NCBI GenBank assembly: GCA_032622095.1
Contig: CP136069.1
Location: 3,375,566-3,439,565, forward strand
DNA from: Siphonodentalium dalli
Lineage: Eukaryota > Mollusca > Scaphopoda > Gadilida > Siphonodentaliidae
DNA length: 64,000 nucleotides
Reading direction: 5' to 3'
The position numbers were made by a program, and so were the translations under genes. Numbering within the stretch: the first letter of the stretch is position 1; every line of letters begins with the position of its first letter. The notes beneath the pieces are model-generated. The model did not search any database, was not told the origin of the DNA, and saw only the letters and a program-made list of their open reading frames with translations. Positions 44,851 through 57,500 of this stretch are shown here, piece after piece.

Positions 44851-46069
44851 TTGAAATAATACATGTAGCATCATTATGTCTGGTAAATATTATGATCTAT
44901 TATCTTCTAAAAACTAGGCTGGGTTCTTACTTGTGCTTTAATGTCAATAAATTAATAATAAGAACCCAGCCTAGTTTTTATGTTTACCCATACCATAGTA
45001 TGGTAAACATAGTGTCGTTGTCCGGATTGACCACTCGTCGTTAGTCCATCCGTCTGTCTGTCTGTCGACACTTTACGCATGGTGCGATAGCTCGAACATT
45101 TTCTATCTGATCGGAACCAAATTTTGTATATGAATTTCTCAGCATAAAAGACAGATCGAGTTCGATTATGGGATTGATCCGACTATATTTAACTGAGTTA
45201 TGGCTCTTTTTCGGAAAAATATATTCAATAAAAACAATTAAAAAAAAAATTTTAAATTTAATTCCTTGCTCAATTTAACCAAAAAAAAATGAATATGAAT
45301 TAAAATAAAAAAAAATATATAATAACATATTTTTTGTTTGAATATTTAAATTGAAATTTTTTTTTTTTTTAAGTTAACAAAATTTGAAAAACTAACACCA
45401 TTATAACTCTGCCAAGGGTACCCCGAGTCACCACACCAAATTTTGTTTAAATCGGTCCATAATCTTGTGTTATGTACTGGTAAATTTGTTTGGAGCGACT
45501 TTAAACCCAATTCATCAATTACATCCCATGCCTTTGGACTACTTAGCTATTGATAAGGCTATTTTATTTTCTGATGTCTCTTATGCCAATGTGCAAATAA
45601 AGAAAGCTGTGTATATCACTGAGTATATCACTCAACAGATGGCCTGAGGTCATTATAAATGTTATTGGTTTAACAGAGATGCCAGCATCAATATAAACAA
45701 TGTCTGATTTGTTGACAGCTCTGCTATATAATTTATATTAATGGATCAGCAATGAGGTGTCGTTTATCACCTTTTCACATTTAATCCAAGGCTGAGCTGG
45801 TGCAGCATTGCAGATTCTGTGCAAGTGCATTCTCTTATATACATGCGAGTGACTCATAAATTCCAATAATTTGTGTACATTTGTCTATAATAGTACATAA
45901 CAGTATACTCTAAAATTCAACGTCAAAACTCTCATTTATGATTCCGATCATAGTAATTTACTATCGCCAAGGGATGGGTTAACATCTGCCGATCGTGATA
46001 GACCTCTCGTTAGAAGATAATAGATCATAATATTTACCAGACATAATGATGCTACATGTATTATTTCAA
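44851..46069. repeat. 60-bp inverted repeats enclosing 1.1 kb
   Basis: 44851-44910 (TTGAAATAATACATGTAGCA ... TTATCTTCTAA) is the reverse complement of 46010-46069 with almost no differences. Inside are a 70-bp palindrome with AACTAGGCTGGGTTCTTA at its left arm (44911-44985), an AT-rich zone and a ~150-bp segment after CCGTCTGTCTGTCTGTCG typical of dispersed invertebrate repeats. Confidence 0.75.
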
Positions 46070-46152
46070 GCACAAGTATTTATGAATTTTCAAAACAGAA
46101 CATCACCTCTAATTATATAAAAATATTCAATATATGTTTATAAGAGTGTTCA

Positions 46153-46502
46153 TTAACCCTTTACCCAACAAACCGGCCAAATAAAGCTTCAACAGCCTAA
46201 AATATCTTCGGTCTGTCTCAATAAAACCATACAAATATGGATATCATTGGAACCGGCTCATTGACCACATTGTGATGGTTACAGTTATGCCCTGTGCCAA
46301 TGCATTCTCTTATATATGTGAGTCGACCATAGGTCGCCTCGCATATATAAGAGAATGCATTGGCCTACATTCTTTAACAATTTTATAATTTTTAATGTGT
46401 TAAGCCAATGCATTCTCTTATATATGCGAGGCGACCTATGGTCGACTCTCATATATAAGAGAATGCATTGGCACAGGGCCTTTCTGTTGGGTAAAGGGTT
46501 AA
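46153..46502. mobile_element. TTAACCCTTTACCCAACA MITE, full copy, 350 bp
   Basis: Both terminal repeats are present. Two hairpin modules lie at 46293-46363 and 46404-46473, separated by a spacer of only ~40 bp. Confidence 0.85.
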
Positions 46503-46703
46503 TGAACTTGGTTAGAAGTGGAGGGTTAATTTAGTATTTTCTAACCAGTTGAAACAGTACATCCATATCAATGACAGGAATATTTATCTGCTTGTTACCC
46601 ATTTTACAGATAATTCATATTGGCCAGTCAATATTTGAGTTTGATATTGATAGCATGTGTCTACAGGGTGGGTGGCCAGAGTTAATATAGTTTTCATTAC
46701 CAA

Positions 46704-47078
46704 TTAACCCTTTACCCAACAGAACGCCCCTGTGCCAATGCATTTTCTTATATATGTGAGTCGACCATAGGTCGCCTCGCATATATACCGTAAGAGAATG
46801 CATTGGCTTAACAATGTCATATTAAAAATGATAAAATTGTCAAAGAATGTAGAAAAATATTATAAAAATTGTTAAAAAATGTAAGAAAAAATTATAAAAT
46901 TGTTAAAGAATGTAAGAAAAAGTGTTAAATTTTTTTTTTTTTTAAGCCAATGCATTCTCTTATATATGCGATGCGACCTATTGTCGACTCGCATATATAA
47001 GAGAATGCATTGGCACAGGGCATAACTGTAACCATCACAATGTAGTCAATGAACCGGTTCCAATGATATCCATATACC
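46704..47078. mobile_element. TTAACCCTTTACCCAACA MITE, right end lost
   Basis: Left terminus and two hairpin modules (46737-46806, 46945-47013). The right side stops at GATATCCATA without the terminal repeat. The spacer is a local A-rich duplication. Confidence 0.8.
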
Positions 47079-47149
47079 TAATCCATACAGGCGAAGACTG
47101 TGGCAATATAAACTTAGCTAAAGAACATTATGAAAATTATTTGAACTAG

Positions 47150-47640
47150 AGGTGTGACTGTCCCAATGGGACTACGGATACCCCCCCTGTTTTTAAAATA
47201 CTAAGATGCTTCACATGTCAGCAAAAATTTATTTAAAATAATAAAATAACAGTGCCCATTGCAGGCGTACAACCATAACCCTAATCTTAAACCTATTGAC
47301 CGAAAAATGTAGGAATAATAGCTTGTATACAATTATGTATGTTGAAAAAGTCGAAAAAGGGGAATAACTCCACACAAAAAATGTCGGACAGACGTCATAA
47401 TCACAGGTGCACATGTTCCCATGGCACTAAATATCAGTGCCAAGATTAAAAAACATTGACTGAAAAATGTAGGAATAAAAGCTCGGACAAAATCATGCAT
47501 GTTGCAAAAAAAGTTTCTAAATCGAAAAAGGGGGATAACTCCACCAAAAAATGTCTGACAGACGTCATAATCGCAGGTGCACAAGTTCCCATGGAACTAA
47601 ATATCTGTGCCACGTTGAGGGGGGTATAATTATTGCATTG
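47150..47640. repeat. ~170-bp tandem repeat, about 2.5 copies
   Basis: GAAAAATGTAGGAATAA, GGGGATAACTCCAC and GACAGACGTCATAATC recur with a period near 170 bp. A related single copy lies at 62190-62330. Confidence 0.8.
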
Positions 47641-47817
47641 TGGGAAGGGTTAATTCTTTTCTAAACCGATCACCATTCAATACCAAAAACTATACAGGTT
47701 AGGGGGTGTATCATTATAAACCTTCACATAAAATACGTACACGATCAGACAAAAAATACATAACCAGATTGCAATGTCACAATGGACGTGGGGAGAACAG
47801 TTGGTATTATAACGTAC

Positions 47818-47896
47818 CTGATTATTTGAACTGATCCTGTCTACATGAGTGAGACTGTCGTTGAGGCTATCATGCAACGTTGACAAATTACCAAAC
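47818..47896 (-). CDS. SYCP3: SYCP3 homologue, exon
   Basis: Minus-strand exon between the acceptor TTTTATTTTCAG and the donor CAG|GTACGT. The first base completes an arginine codon split by the upstream intron, and it leaves in phase 0. The peptide FGNLSTLHDSLNDSLTHVDR ISSNNQ covers the middle of the C-terminal coiled coil. It aligns without gaps to the recalled vertebrate SYCP3 segment around QLYEQFIKSMEELEKNHDN. Similarity in this part alone is low; support comes from phase and the flanking exons. Confidence 0.8.
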
Positions 47897-48012
47897 CTGA
47901 AAATAAAAATACATGAAAAGTCAAACATCACGTAAATCAGAAAGGCTTGATTTTGAAAGGAACGAAAGAATTAGAATTTGTCTACTTGCAGTATTGTGAT
48001 TAGCACAATATA

Positions 48013-48118
48013 CAGTAATGCCCTAAATAATCAACTCCTTAACCACAGCAGAATTATGGGTAATTTTTCAGGATTTAGTCGGAAATATGGCTTGTTGCCA
48101 TTCATCGGAAAGTTCTTA
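48013..48118. mobile_element. Tc1/mariner-type MITE, left half
   Basis: TA followed by CAGTAATGCCCTAAATAATC, reading into TTGCCATTCATCGGAAAG and then unrelated sequence. Confidence 0.8.
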
Positions 48119-48161
48119 GTGAATTGTTAATATTTACATCTCGATTTGGGACGCAACTATC

Positions 48162-48538
48162 CAGGGACCAGCCTAGGGTCAAAATATAGGGAGAAGTGAC
48201 TTCTCCCTCTTGGAAAAATAAGGAGAAGTGAGGGCTTACCAGGGAGAAGTGGAGTGTTAGTGCGACTATTTGTCGCTAGTAACTATTCATTAGAACTGAT
48301 TGTTTTAGCTGTTATTATTGTCCACAATAGATTTTCTACATGGGTGAGGATAAACTGGAAGTGTTAAGCTGAGCAGTAGATCATCCAGTCACCAATTCTT
48401 CAGGGAGATTAAAAATTTAACTAAATTTTTTTTTTTTTTTTTAGGGAGACATCCACTTCTCCCTGACGTCATTTCAGGGAGACTTGCGGCCACACAGGGC
48501 GACTATTTCGCCCACGTCGCCCCCTAGGCTGGTCCCTG
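48162..48538. mobile_element. hAT-type MITE at the edge of the minisatellite, 377 bp
   Basis: Ends CAGGGACCAGCCTAGG and CCCTAGGCTGGTCCCTG are inverted. The 8-bp target duplication CAACTATC flanks it (48154-48161, 48539-48546). Several AGGGAGAAGTGG/CCACTTCTCCCT motifs lie near both ends. Its right ~100 bp, with the T run and right target copy, is the header repeated through the satellite. Confidence 0.9.
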
Positions 48539-48546
48539 CAACTATC

Positions 48547-51500
48547 GGTGATAATCTAACACAAATGATTTCACCATTGATAGTCATTGATAATCTAACA
48601 CAAATGATTTCGCCATTGATAGTCATTGATAATCTAACACAAATGATTTCGTCATTGATAGTCATTGATAATCTAACACAAATGATTTCGCCATTGATAG
48701 TCATTGATAATCTAACACAAATGATTTCGCCATTGATAGTCATTGATAATCTAACACAAATGATTCCGCCATTGATAGTCATTGATAATCTAACACAAAT
48801 GATTTCGCCATTGATAGTCATTGATAATCTAACACAAATGATTTCGCCATTGATAGCCATTGATAGTCATTGATAGTCATTGATAGTCATTGATAGCCAT
48901 TGATAGCCATTGATAGTCATTGATAGCCATTGATAGTCATTGATAGCCATTGATAGCCATTGATAGCCATTGATAGTCATTGATAGCCATTGATAGTCAT
49001 TGATAGCCATTGATAGTCATTGATAGTCATTGATAGTCATTGATAGCCATTGATAGCCATTGATAGTTGATAGTCATTTTTTTTTTTTTTTTAGGGAGAC
49101 ATCCACTTCTCCCGGACGTCATTTCAGGGAGACTTGCGGATAACAGGGCGACTATTTCGCCCACGTCGCCCCCTAGGCTGGTCCCTGCAACTATCGGTGA
49201 TAATCTAACACAAATGATTTCACCATTGATAGTCATTGATAATCTAACACAAATGATTTCGCCATTGATAGTCATTGATAATCTAACACAAATGATTTCG
49301 CCATTGATAGTCATTGATAATCTAACACAAATGATTTCGTCATTGATAGTCATTGATAATCTAACACAAATGATTTCGCCATTGATAGTCATTGATAATC
49401 TAACACAAATGATTCCGCCATTGATAGTCATTGATAATCTAACACAAATGATTTTGCCATTGATAATCTAACACAAATGATTTCGCCATTGATAGTCATT
49501 GATAATCTAACACAAATGATTTCGCCATTGATAATCTAACACAAATGATTTCGCCATTGATAGTCATTGATAATCTAACACAAATGATTTCGTCATTGAT
49601 AGTCATTGATAATCTAACACAAATGATTCCGCCATTGATAGTCATTGATAATCTAACACAAATGATTTCGCCATTGATAGTCATTGATAATCTAACACAA
49701 ATGATTCCGCCATTGATAGTCATTGATAATCTAACACAAATGATTTCGCCATTGATAGTCATTGATAATCTAACACAAATGATTTCGCCATTGATAGTCA
49801 TTGATAATCTAACACAAATGATTTCGCCATTGATAGTCATTGATAATCTAACACAAATGATTTCGCCATTGATAGTCATTGATAGCCATTGATAGTCATT
49901 TATAGTCATTGATAGCCATTGATAGCCATTGATAGTCATTGATAGCCATTGATAGTCATTGATAGCCATTGATAGTCATTGATTTCGCCATTGATAGTCA
50001 TTGATAGCCATTGATAGTCATTGATAGTCATTGATAGCCATTGATAGTCATTGCTAGCCATTGATAGTCATTGATAGCCATTGATAGTCATTGATAGCCA
50101 TTGATAGTCATTGATAGCCATTGATAGTCATTGATAGTCATGATTTCGCCATTGATAGTCATTGATAGTCATTGATAGTCATTGATAGTCATTGATAGTC
50201 ATTGATAGTCATTGATAGTCATTGATAGTCATTGATAGCCATTGATAGTCATTGGTAGCCATTGATAGCCATTGATAGTCATTGATAGCCATTGATAGTC
50301 ATTGATAGTCATTGATAGCCATTGATAGTCATTGATAGTCATTGATAGCCATTGATAGCCATTGATAGTCATTGATAGTCATTGATAGCCATTGATAGTC
50401 ATTGATAGCCATTGATAGCCATTGATAGCCATTGATAGTCATTGATAGTCATTGATAGTCATTGATAGTCATTGATAGTCATTGATAGTCATTGATAGCC
50501 ATTGATAGTCATTGATAGTCATTGATAGCCATTGATAGTTGATAGTCATTTTTTTTTTTTTTTTAGGGAGACATCCACTTCTCCCTGACGTCATTTCAGG
50601 GAGACTTGCGGCCAGACAGGGCGACTATTTCGCCCACGTCGCCCCCTAGGCTGGTCCCTGCAACTATCGGTGATAATCTAACACAAATGATTTCACCATT
50701 GATAGTCATTGATAATCTAACACAAATGATTTCGCCATTGATAGTCATTGATAATCTAACACAAATGATTTCGCCATTGATAGTCATTGATAATCTAACA
50801 CAAATGATTTCGCCATTGATAGTCATTGATAATCTAACACAAATGATTTCGCCATTGATAGTCATTGATAATCTAACACAAATGATTTCGTCATTGATAG
50901 TCATTGATAATCTAACACAAATGATTTCGCCATTGATAGTCATTGATAATCTAACACAAATGATTTCGTCATTGATAGTCATTGATAATCTAACACAAAT
51001 GATTTCGTCATTGATAGTCATTGATAATCTAACACAAATGATTTCGCCATTGATAATCTAACACAAATGATTTCGCCATTGATAGTCATTGATAATCTAA
51101 CACAAATGATTTCGCCATTGATAGTCATTGATAATCTAACACAAATGATTTCGCCATTGATAATCTAACACAAATGATTTCGCCATTGATAGTCATTGAT
51201 AATCTAACACAAATGATTTCGCCATTGATAGTCATTGATAATCTAACACAAATGATTCCGCCATTGATAGTCATTGATAATCTAACACAAATGATTTCGC
51301 CATTGATAGTCATTGATAATCTAACACAAATGATTTCGCCATTGATAGTCATTGATAATCTAACACAAATGATTTCGCCATTGATAGTCATTGATAATCT
51401 AACACAAATGATTTCGCCATTGATAGTCATTGATAATCTAACACAAATGATTTCGCCATTGATAGTCATTGATAATCTAACACAAATGATTTCGCCATTG

Positions 51501-54500
51501 ATAGTCATTGATAATCTAACACAAATGATTTCGCCATTGATAGTCATTGATAGCCATTGATAGTCATTTATAGTCATTGATAGCCATTGATAGCCATTGA
51601 TAGTCATTGATAGCCATTGATAGTCATTGATAGCCATTGATAGTCATTGATTTCGCCATTGATAGTCATTGATAGCCATTGATAGTCATTGATAGTCATT
51701 GATAGTCATTGATAGCCATTGATAGTCATTGCTAGCCATTGATAGTCATTGATAGCCATTGATAGTCATTGATAGCCATTGATAGTCATTGATAGCCATT
51801 GATAGTCATTGATAGTCATGATTTCGCCATTGATAGTCATTGATAGTCATTGATAGTCATTGATAGTCATTGATAGTCATTGATAGCCATTGATAGTCAT
51901 TGGTAGCCATTGATAGCCATTGATAGTCATTGATAGCCATTGATAGTCATTGATAGTCATTGATAGTCATTGATAGCCATTGATAGTCATTGATAGTCAT
52001 TGATAGCCATTGATAGCCATTGATAGCCATTGATAGTCATTGATAGTCATTGATAGCCATTGATAGTCATTGATAGCCATTGATAGCCATTGATAGCCAT
52101 TGATAGTCATTGATAGTCATTGATAGTCATTGATAGTCATTGATAGTCATTGATAGTCATTGATAGCCATTGATAGTCATTGATAGTCATTGATAGTCAT
52201 TGATAGCCATTGATAGTTGATAGTCATTTTTTTTTTTTTTTTTTAGGGAGACATCCACTTCTCCCTGACGTCATTTCAGGGAGACTTGCGGCCACACAGG
52301 GCGACTATTTCGCCCACGTCGCCCCCTAGGCTGGTCCCTGCAACTATCGGTGATAATCTAACACAAATGATTTCACCATTGATAGTCATTGATAATCTAA
52401 CACAAATGATTTCGCCATTGATAGTCATTGATAATCTAACACAAATGATTTCGCCATTGATAGTCATTGATAATCTAACACAAATGATTTCGCCATTGAT
52501 AGTCATTGATAATCTAACACAAATGATTTCGCCATTGATAGTCATTGATAATCTAACACAAATGATTTCGTCATTGATAGTCATTGATAATCTAACACAA
52601 ATGATTTCGCCATTGATAGTCATTGATAATCTAACACAAATGATTTCGTCATTGATAGTCATTGATAATCTAACACAAATGATTTCGCCATTGATAGTCA
52701 TTGATAATCTAACACAAATGATTTCGTCATTGATAGTCATTGATAATCTAACACAAATGATTTCGTCATTGATAGTCATTGATAATCTAACACAAATGAT
52801 TTCGCCATTGATAATCTAACACAAATGATTTCGCCATTGATAGTCATTGATAATCTAACACAAATGATTTCGCCATTGATAGTCATTGATAATCTAACAC
52901 AAATGATTTCGCCATTGATAGTCATTGATAATCTAACACAAATGATTTCGCCATTGATAGTCATTGATAATCTAACACAAATGATTTCGCCATTGATAGT
53001 CATTGATAATCTAACACAAATGATTTCGCCATTGATAGTCATTGATAATCTAACACAAATGATTTCGCCATTGATAGTCATTGATAATCTAACACAAATG
53101 ATTTCGCCATTGATAGTCATTGATAATCTAACACAAATGATTCCGCCATTGATAATCTAACACAAATGATTCCGCCATTGATAGTCATTGATAATCTAAC
53201 ACAAATGATTTCGCCATTGATAGTCATTGATAATCTAACACAAATGATTTCGCCATTGATAGCCATTGATAGTCAATGATAGTCATTGATAGTCATTGAT
53301 AGTCATTGATAGCCATTGATAGCCATTGATAGTCATTGATAGCCATTGATAGTCATTGATAGCCATTGATAGCCATTGATAGTCATTGATAGCCATTGAT
53401 AGTCATTGATAGCCATTGATAGTCATTGATAGTCATTGATAGTCATTGATAGCCATTGATAGCCATTGATAGTTGATAGTCATTTTTTTTTTTTTTTTAG
53501 GGAGACATCCACTTCTCCCTGACGTCATTTCAGGGAGACTTGCGGATAACAGGGCGACTATTTCGCCCACGTCGCCCCCTAGGCTGGTCCCTGCAACTAT
53601 CGGTGATAATCTAACACAAATGATTTCACCATTGATAGTCATTGATAATCTAACACAAATGATTTCGCCATTGATAGTCATTGATAATCTAACACAAATG
53701 ATTTCGTCATTGATAGTCATTGATAATCTAACACAAATGATTTCGCCATTGATAGTCATTGATAATCTAACACAAATGATTCCGCCATTGATAGTCATTG
53801 ATAATCTAACACAAATGATTTCGCCATTGATAGTCATTGATAATCTAACACAAATGATTTCGCCATTGATAGTCATTGATAATCTAACACAAATGATTTC
53901 GCCATTGATAGTCATTGATAATCTAACACAAATGATTTCGCCATTGATAGTCATTGATAATCTAACACAAATGATTTCGCCATTGATAGTCATTGATAAT
54001 CTAACACAAATGATTTCGCCATTGATAATCTAACACAAATGATTTCGCCATTGATAGTCATTGATAATCTAACACAAATGATTTCGCCATTGATAGTCAT
54101 TGATAATCTAACACAAATGATTTCGCCATTGATAGTCATTGATAATCTAACACAAATGATTTCGCCATTGATAGTCATTGATAATCTAACACAAATGATT
54201 TCGCCATTGATAGTCATTGATAATCTAACACAAATGATTTCGCCATTGATAATCTAACACAAATGATTTCGCCATTGATAGTCATTGATAATCTAACACA
54301 AATGATTTCGTCATTGATAGTCATTGATAATCTAACACAAATGATTTCGTCATTGATAGTCATTGATAATCTAACACAAATGATTTCGCCATTGATAGTC
54401 ATTGATAATCTAACACAAATGATTCCGCCATTGATAATCTAACACAAATGATTTCGCCATTGATAGTCATTGATAATCTAACACAAATGATTCCGCCATT

Positions 54501-57500
54501 GATAATCTAACACAAATGATTCCGCCATTGATAGTCATTGATAATCTAACACAAATGATTTCGCCATTGATAATCTAACACAAATGATTTCGCCATTGAT
54601 AGTCATTGATAATCTAACACAAATGATTCCGCCATTGATAATCTAACACAAATGATTTCGCCATTGATAGTCATTGATAATCTAACACAAATGATTCCGC
54701 CATTGATAATCTAACACAAATGATTCCGCCATTGATAGTCATTGATAATCTAACACAAATGATTTCGCCATTGATAATCTAACACAAATGATTTCGCCAT
54801 TGATAGTCATTGATAATCTAACACAAATGATTTCGCCATTGATAGTCATTGATAATCTAACACAAATGATTTCGCCATTGATAGTCATTGATAATCTAAC
54901 ACAAATGATTTCGCCATTGATAGTCATTGATAATCTAACACAAATGATTTCGCCATTGATAGTCATTGATAATCTAACACAAATGATTTCGCCATTGATA
55001 GTCATTGATAGCCATTCATAGTCATTTATAGTCATTGATAGCCATTGATAGCCATTGATAGTCATTGATAGCCATTGATAGTCATTGATAGCCATTGATA
55101 GTCATTGATTTCGCCATTGATAGTCATTGATAGCCATTGATAGTCATTGATAGTCATTGATAGTCATTGATAGTCATTGATAGCCATTGATAGTCATTGA
55201 TAGCCATTGATAGTCATTGATAGCCATTGATAGTCATTGATAGTCATTGATAGTCATGATTTCGCCATTGATAGTCATTTATAGTCATTGATAGTCATTG
55301 ATAGCCATTGATAGTCATTGGTAGCCATTGATAGCCATTGATAGTCATTGATAGCCATTGATAGCCATTGATAGCCATTGATAGTCATTGATAGCCATTG
55401 ATAGTCATTGATAGTCATTGATAGTCATGATTTCGCCATTGATAGTCATTTATAGTCATTGATAGTCATTGATAGCCATTGATAGTCATTGATAGCCATT
55501 GATAGTCATTGATTTCGCCATTGATAGTCATTGATAGTCATTGATAGCCATTGATAGTCATTGATAGTCATTGATAGTCATTGATAGTCATTGATAGCCA
55601 TTGATAGCCATTGATAGCCATTGATAGCCATTGATAGCCATTGCTAGTCATTGATAGTCATTGATAGCCATTGATAGTCATTGATAGCCATTGATAGCCA
55701 TTGATAGCCATTGATAGTTGATAGTCATTTTTTTTTTTTTTTTTAGGGAGACATCCACTTATCCCTGACGTCATTTCAGGGAGACTTGCGGCCACACAGG
55801 GCGACTATTTCGCCCACGTCGCCCCCTAAGCTGGTCCCTGCAACTATCGGTGATAATCTAACACAAATGATTTTGCCATTGATAGTCATTGATAATCTAA
55901 CACAAATGATTTCGTCATTGATAGTCATTGATAATCTAACACAAATGATTTCGCCATTGATAGTCATTGATAATCTAACACAAATGATTTCGCCATTGAT
56001 AATCTAACACAAATGATTCCGCCATTGATAGTCATTGATAATCTAACACAAATGATTTCGCCATTGATAGTCATTGATAATCTAACACAAATGATTTCGC
56101 CATTGATAATCTAACACAAATGATTTCGCCATTGATAGTCATTGATAATCTAACACAAATGATTTCGCCATTGATAGTCATTGATAATCTAACACAAATG
56201 ATTTCGCCATTGATAGTCATTGATAATCTAACACAAATGATTTCGCCATTGATAATCTAACACAAATGATTTCGCCATTGATAGTCATTGATAATCTAAC
56301 ACAAATGATTTCGCCATTGATAGCCATTGATAATCTAACACAAATGATTTCGCCATTGATAGTCATTGATAATCTAACACAAATGATTTCGCCATTGATA
56401 GTCATTGATAATCTAACACAAATGATTTCGCCATTGATAGTCATTGATAGCCATTGATAGTCATTGATAGTCATTGATAGTCATTGATAGCCAATGATAG
56501 CCATTGATAGTCATTGATAGTCATTGATAGCCATTGATAGTCATTGATAGCCATTGATAGTCATTGATAGCCATTGATAGTCATTGATTTCGCCATTGAT
56601 AGCCATTGATAGTCATTGATAGCCATTGATAGTCATTGATAGTCATTGATAGTCATTGATAGCCATTGATAGTCATTGATAGCCATTGATAGTCATTGAT
56701 AGTCATTGATAGCCATTGATAGTCATTGATAGTCATGATTTCGCCATTGATAGTCATTGATAGTCATTGATAGCCATTGATAGTCATTGGTAGTCATTGA
56801 TAGCCATTGATAGTCATTGATAGCCATTGATAGTCATTGATAGCCATTGATAGTCATTGATAGTCATTGATAGTCATTGATAGTCATTGATAGCCATTGA
56901 TAGTCATTGATAGTCATTGATAGCCATTGATAGTCATTGATTTCGCCATTGATAGCCATTGATAGTCATTGATAGCCATTGATAGTCATTGATAGCCATT
57001 GATAGTCATTGATAGCCATTGATAGTCATTGATAGCCATTTATAGTCATTGATAGTCATTGATAGTCATGATTTCGCCATTGATAGTCATTGATAGCCAT
57101 TGATAGCCATTGATAGTCATTGATAGTCATTGATAGTCATTGATAGTCATTGATAGTCATGATTTCGCCATTGATAGTCATTGATAGCCATTGATAGTCA
57201 TTGATAGTCATTGATAGTCATTGATAGTCATTGATAGTCATTGATAGCCATTGATAGTCATTGATAGTCATGATTTCACCATTGGTAGTCATTGATAGCC
57301 ATTGATAGTCATTGATAGTCATTGATAGCCATTGATAGTCATTGATAGTCATTGATAGTCATTGATAGCCATTGATAGCCATTGGTAGTCATTGATAATC
57401 ATTGATAGCCATTGATAGTCATTGATAGTCATTGGTAGCCATTGATAGTCATTGATAGTCATTGATAGCCATTGATAGCCATTGATAGCCATTGATAGCC

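Noticed and set aside
48474..56474. Satellite frames (units IDNLTQMISPLIV and MTINGEIICVRLS) as repeat proteins
   Set aside because: Both strands are equally open, frames break wherever 10-bp units or headers intervene, and unit variants look like random drift in a 39-bp satellite.
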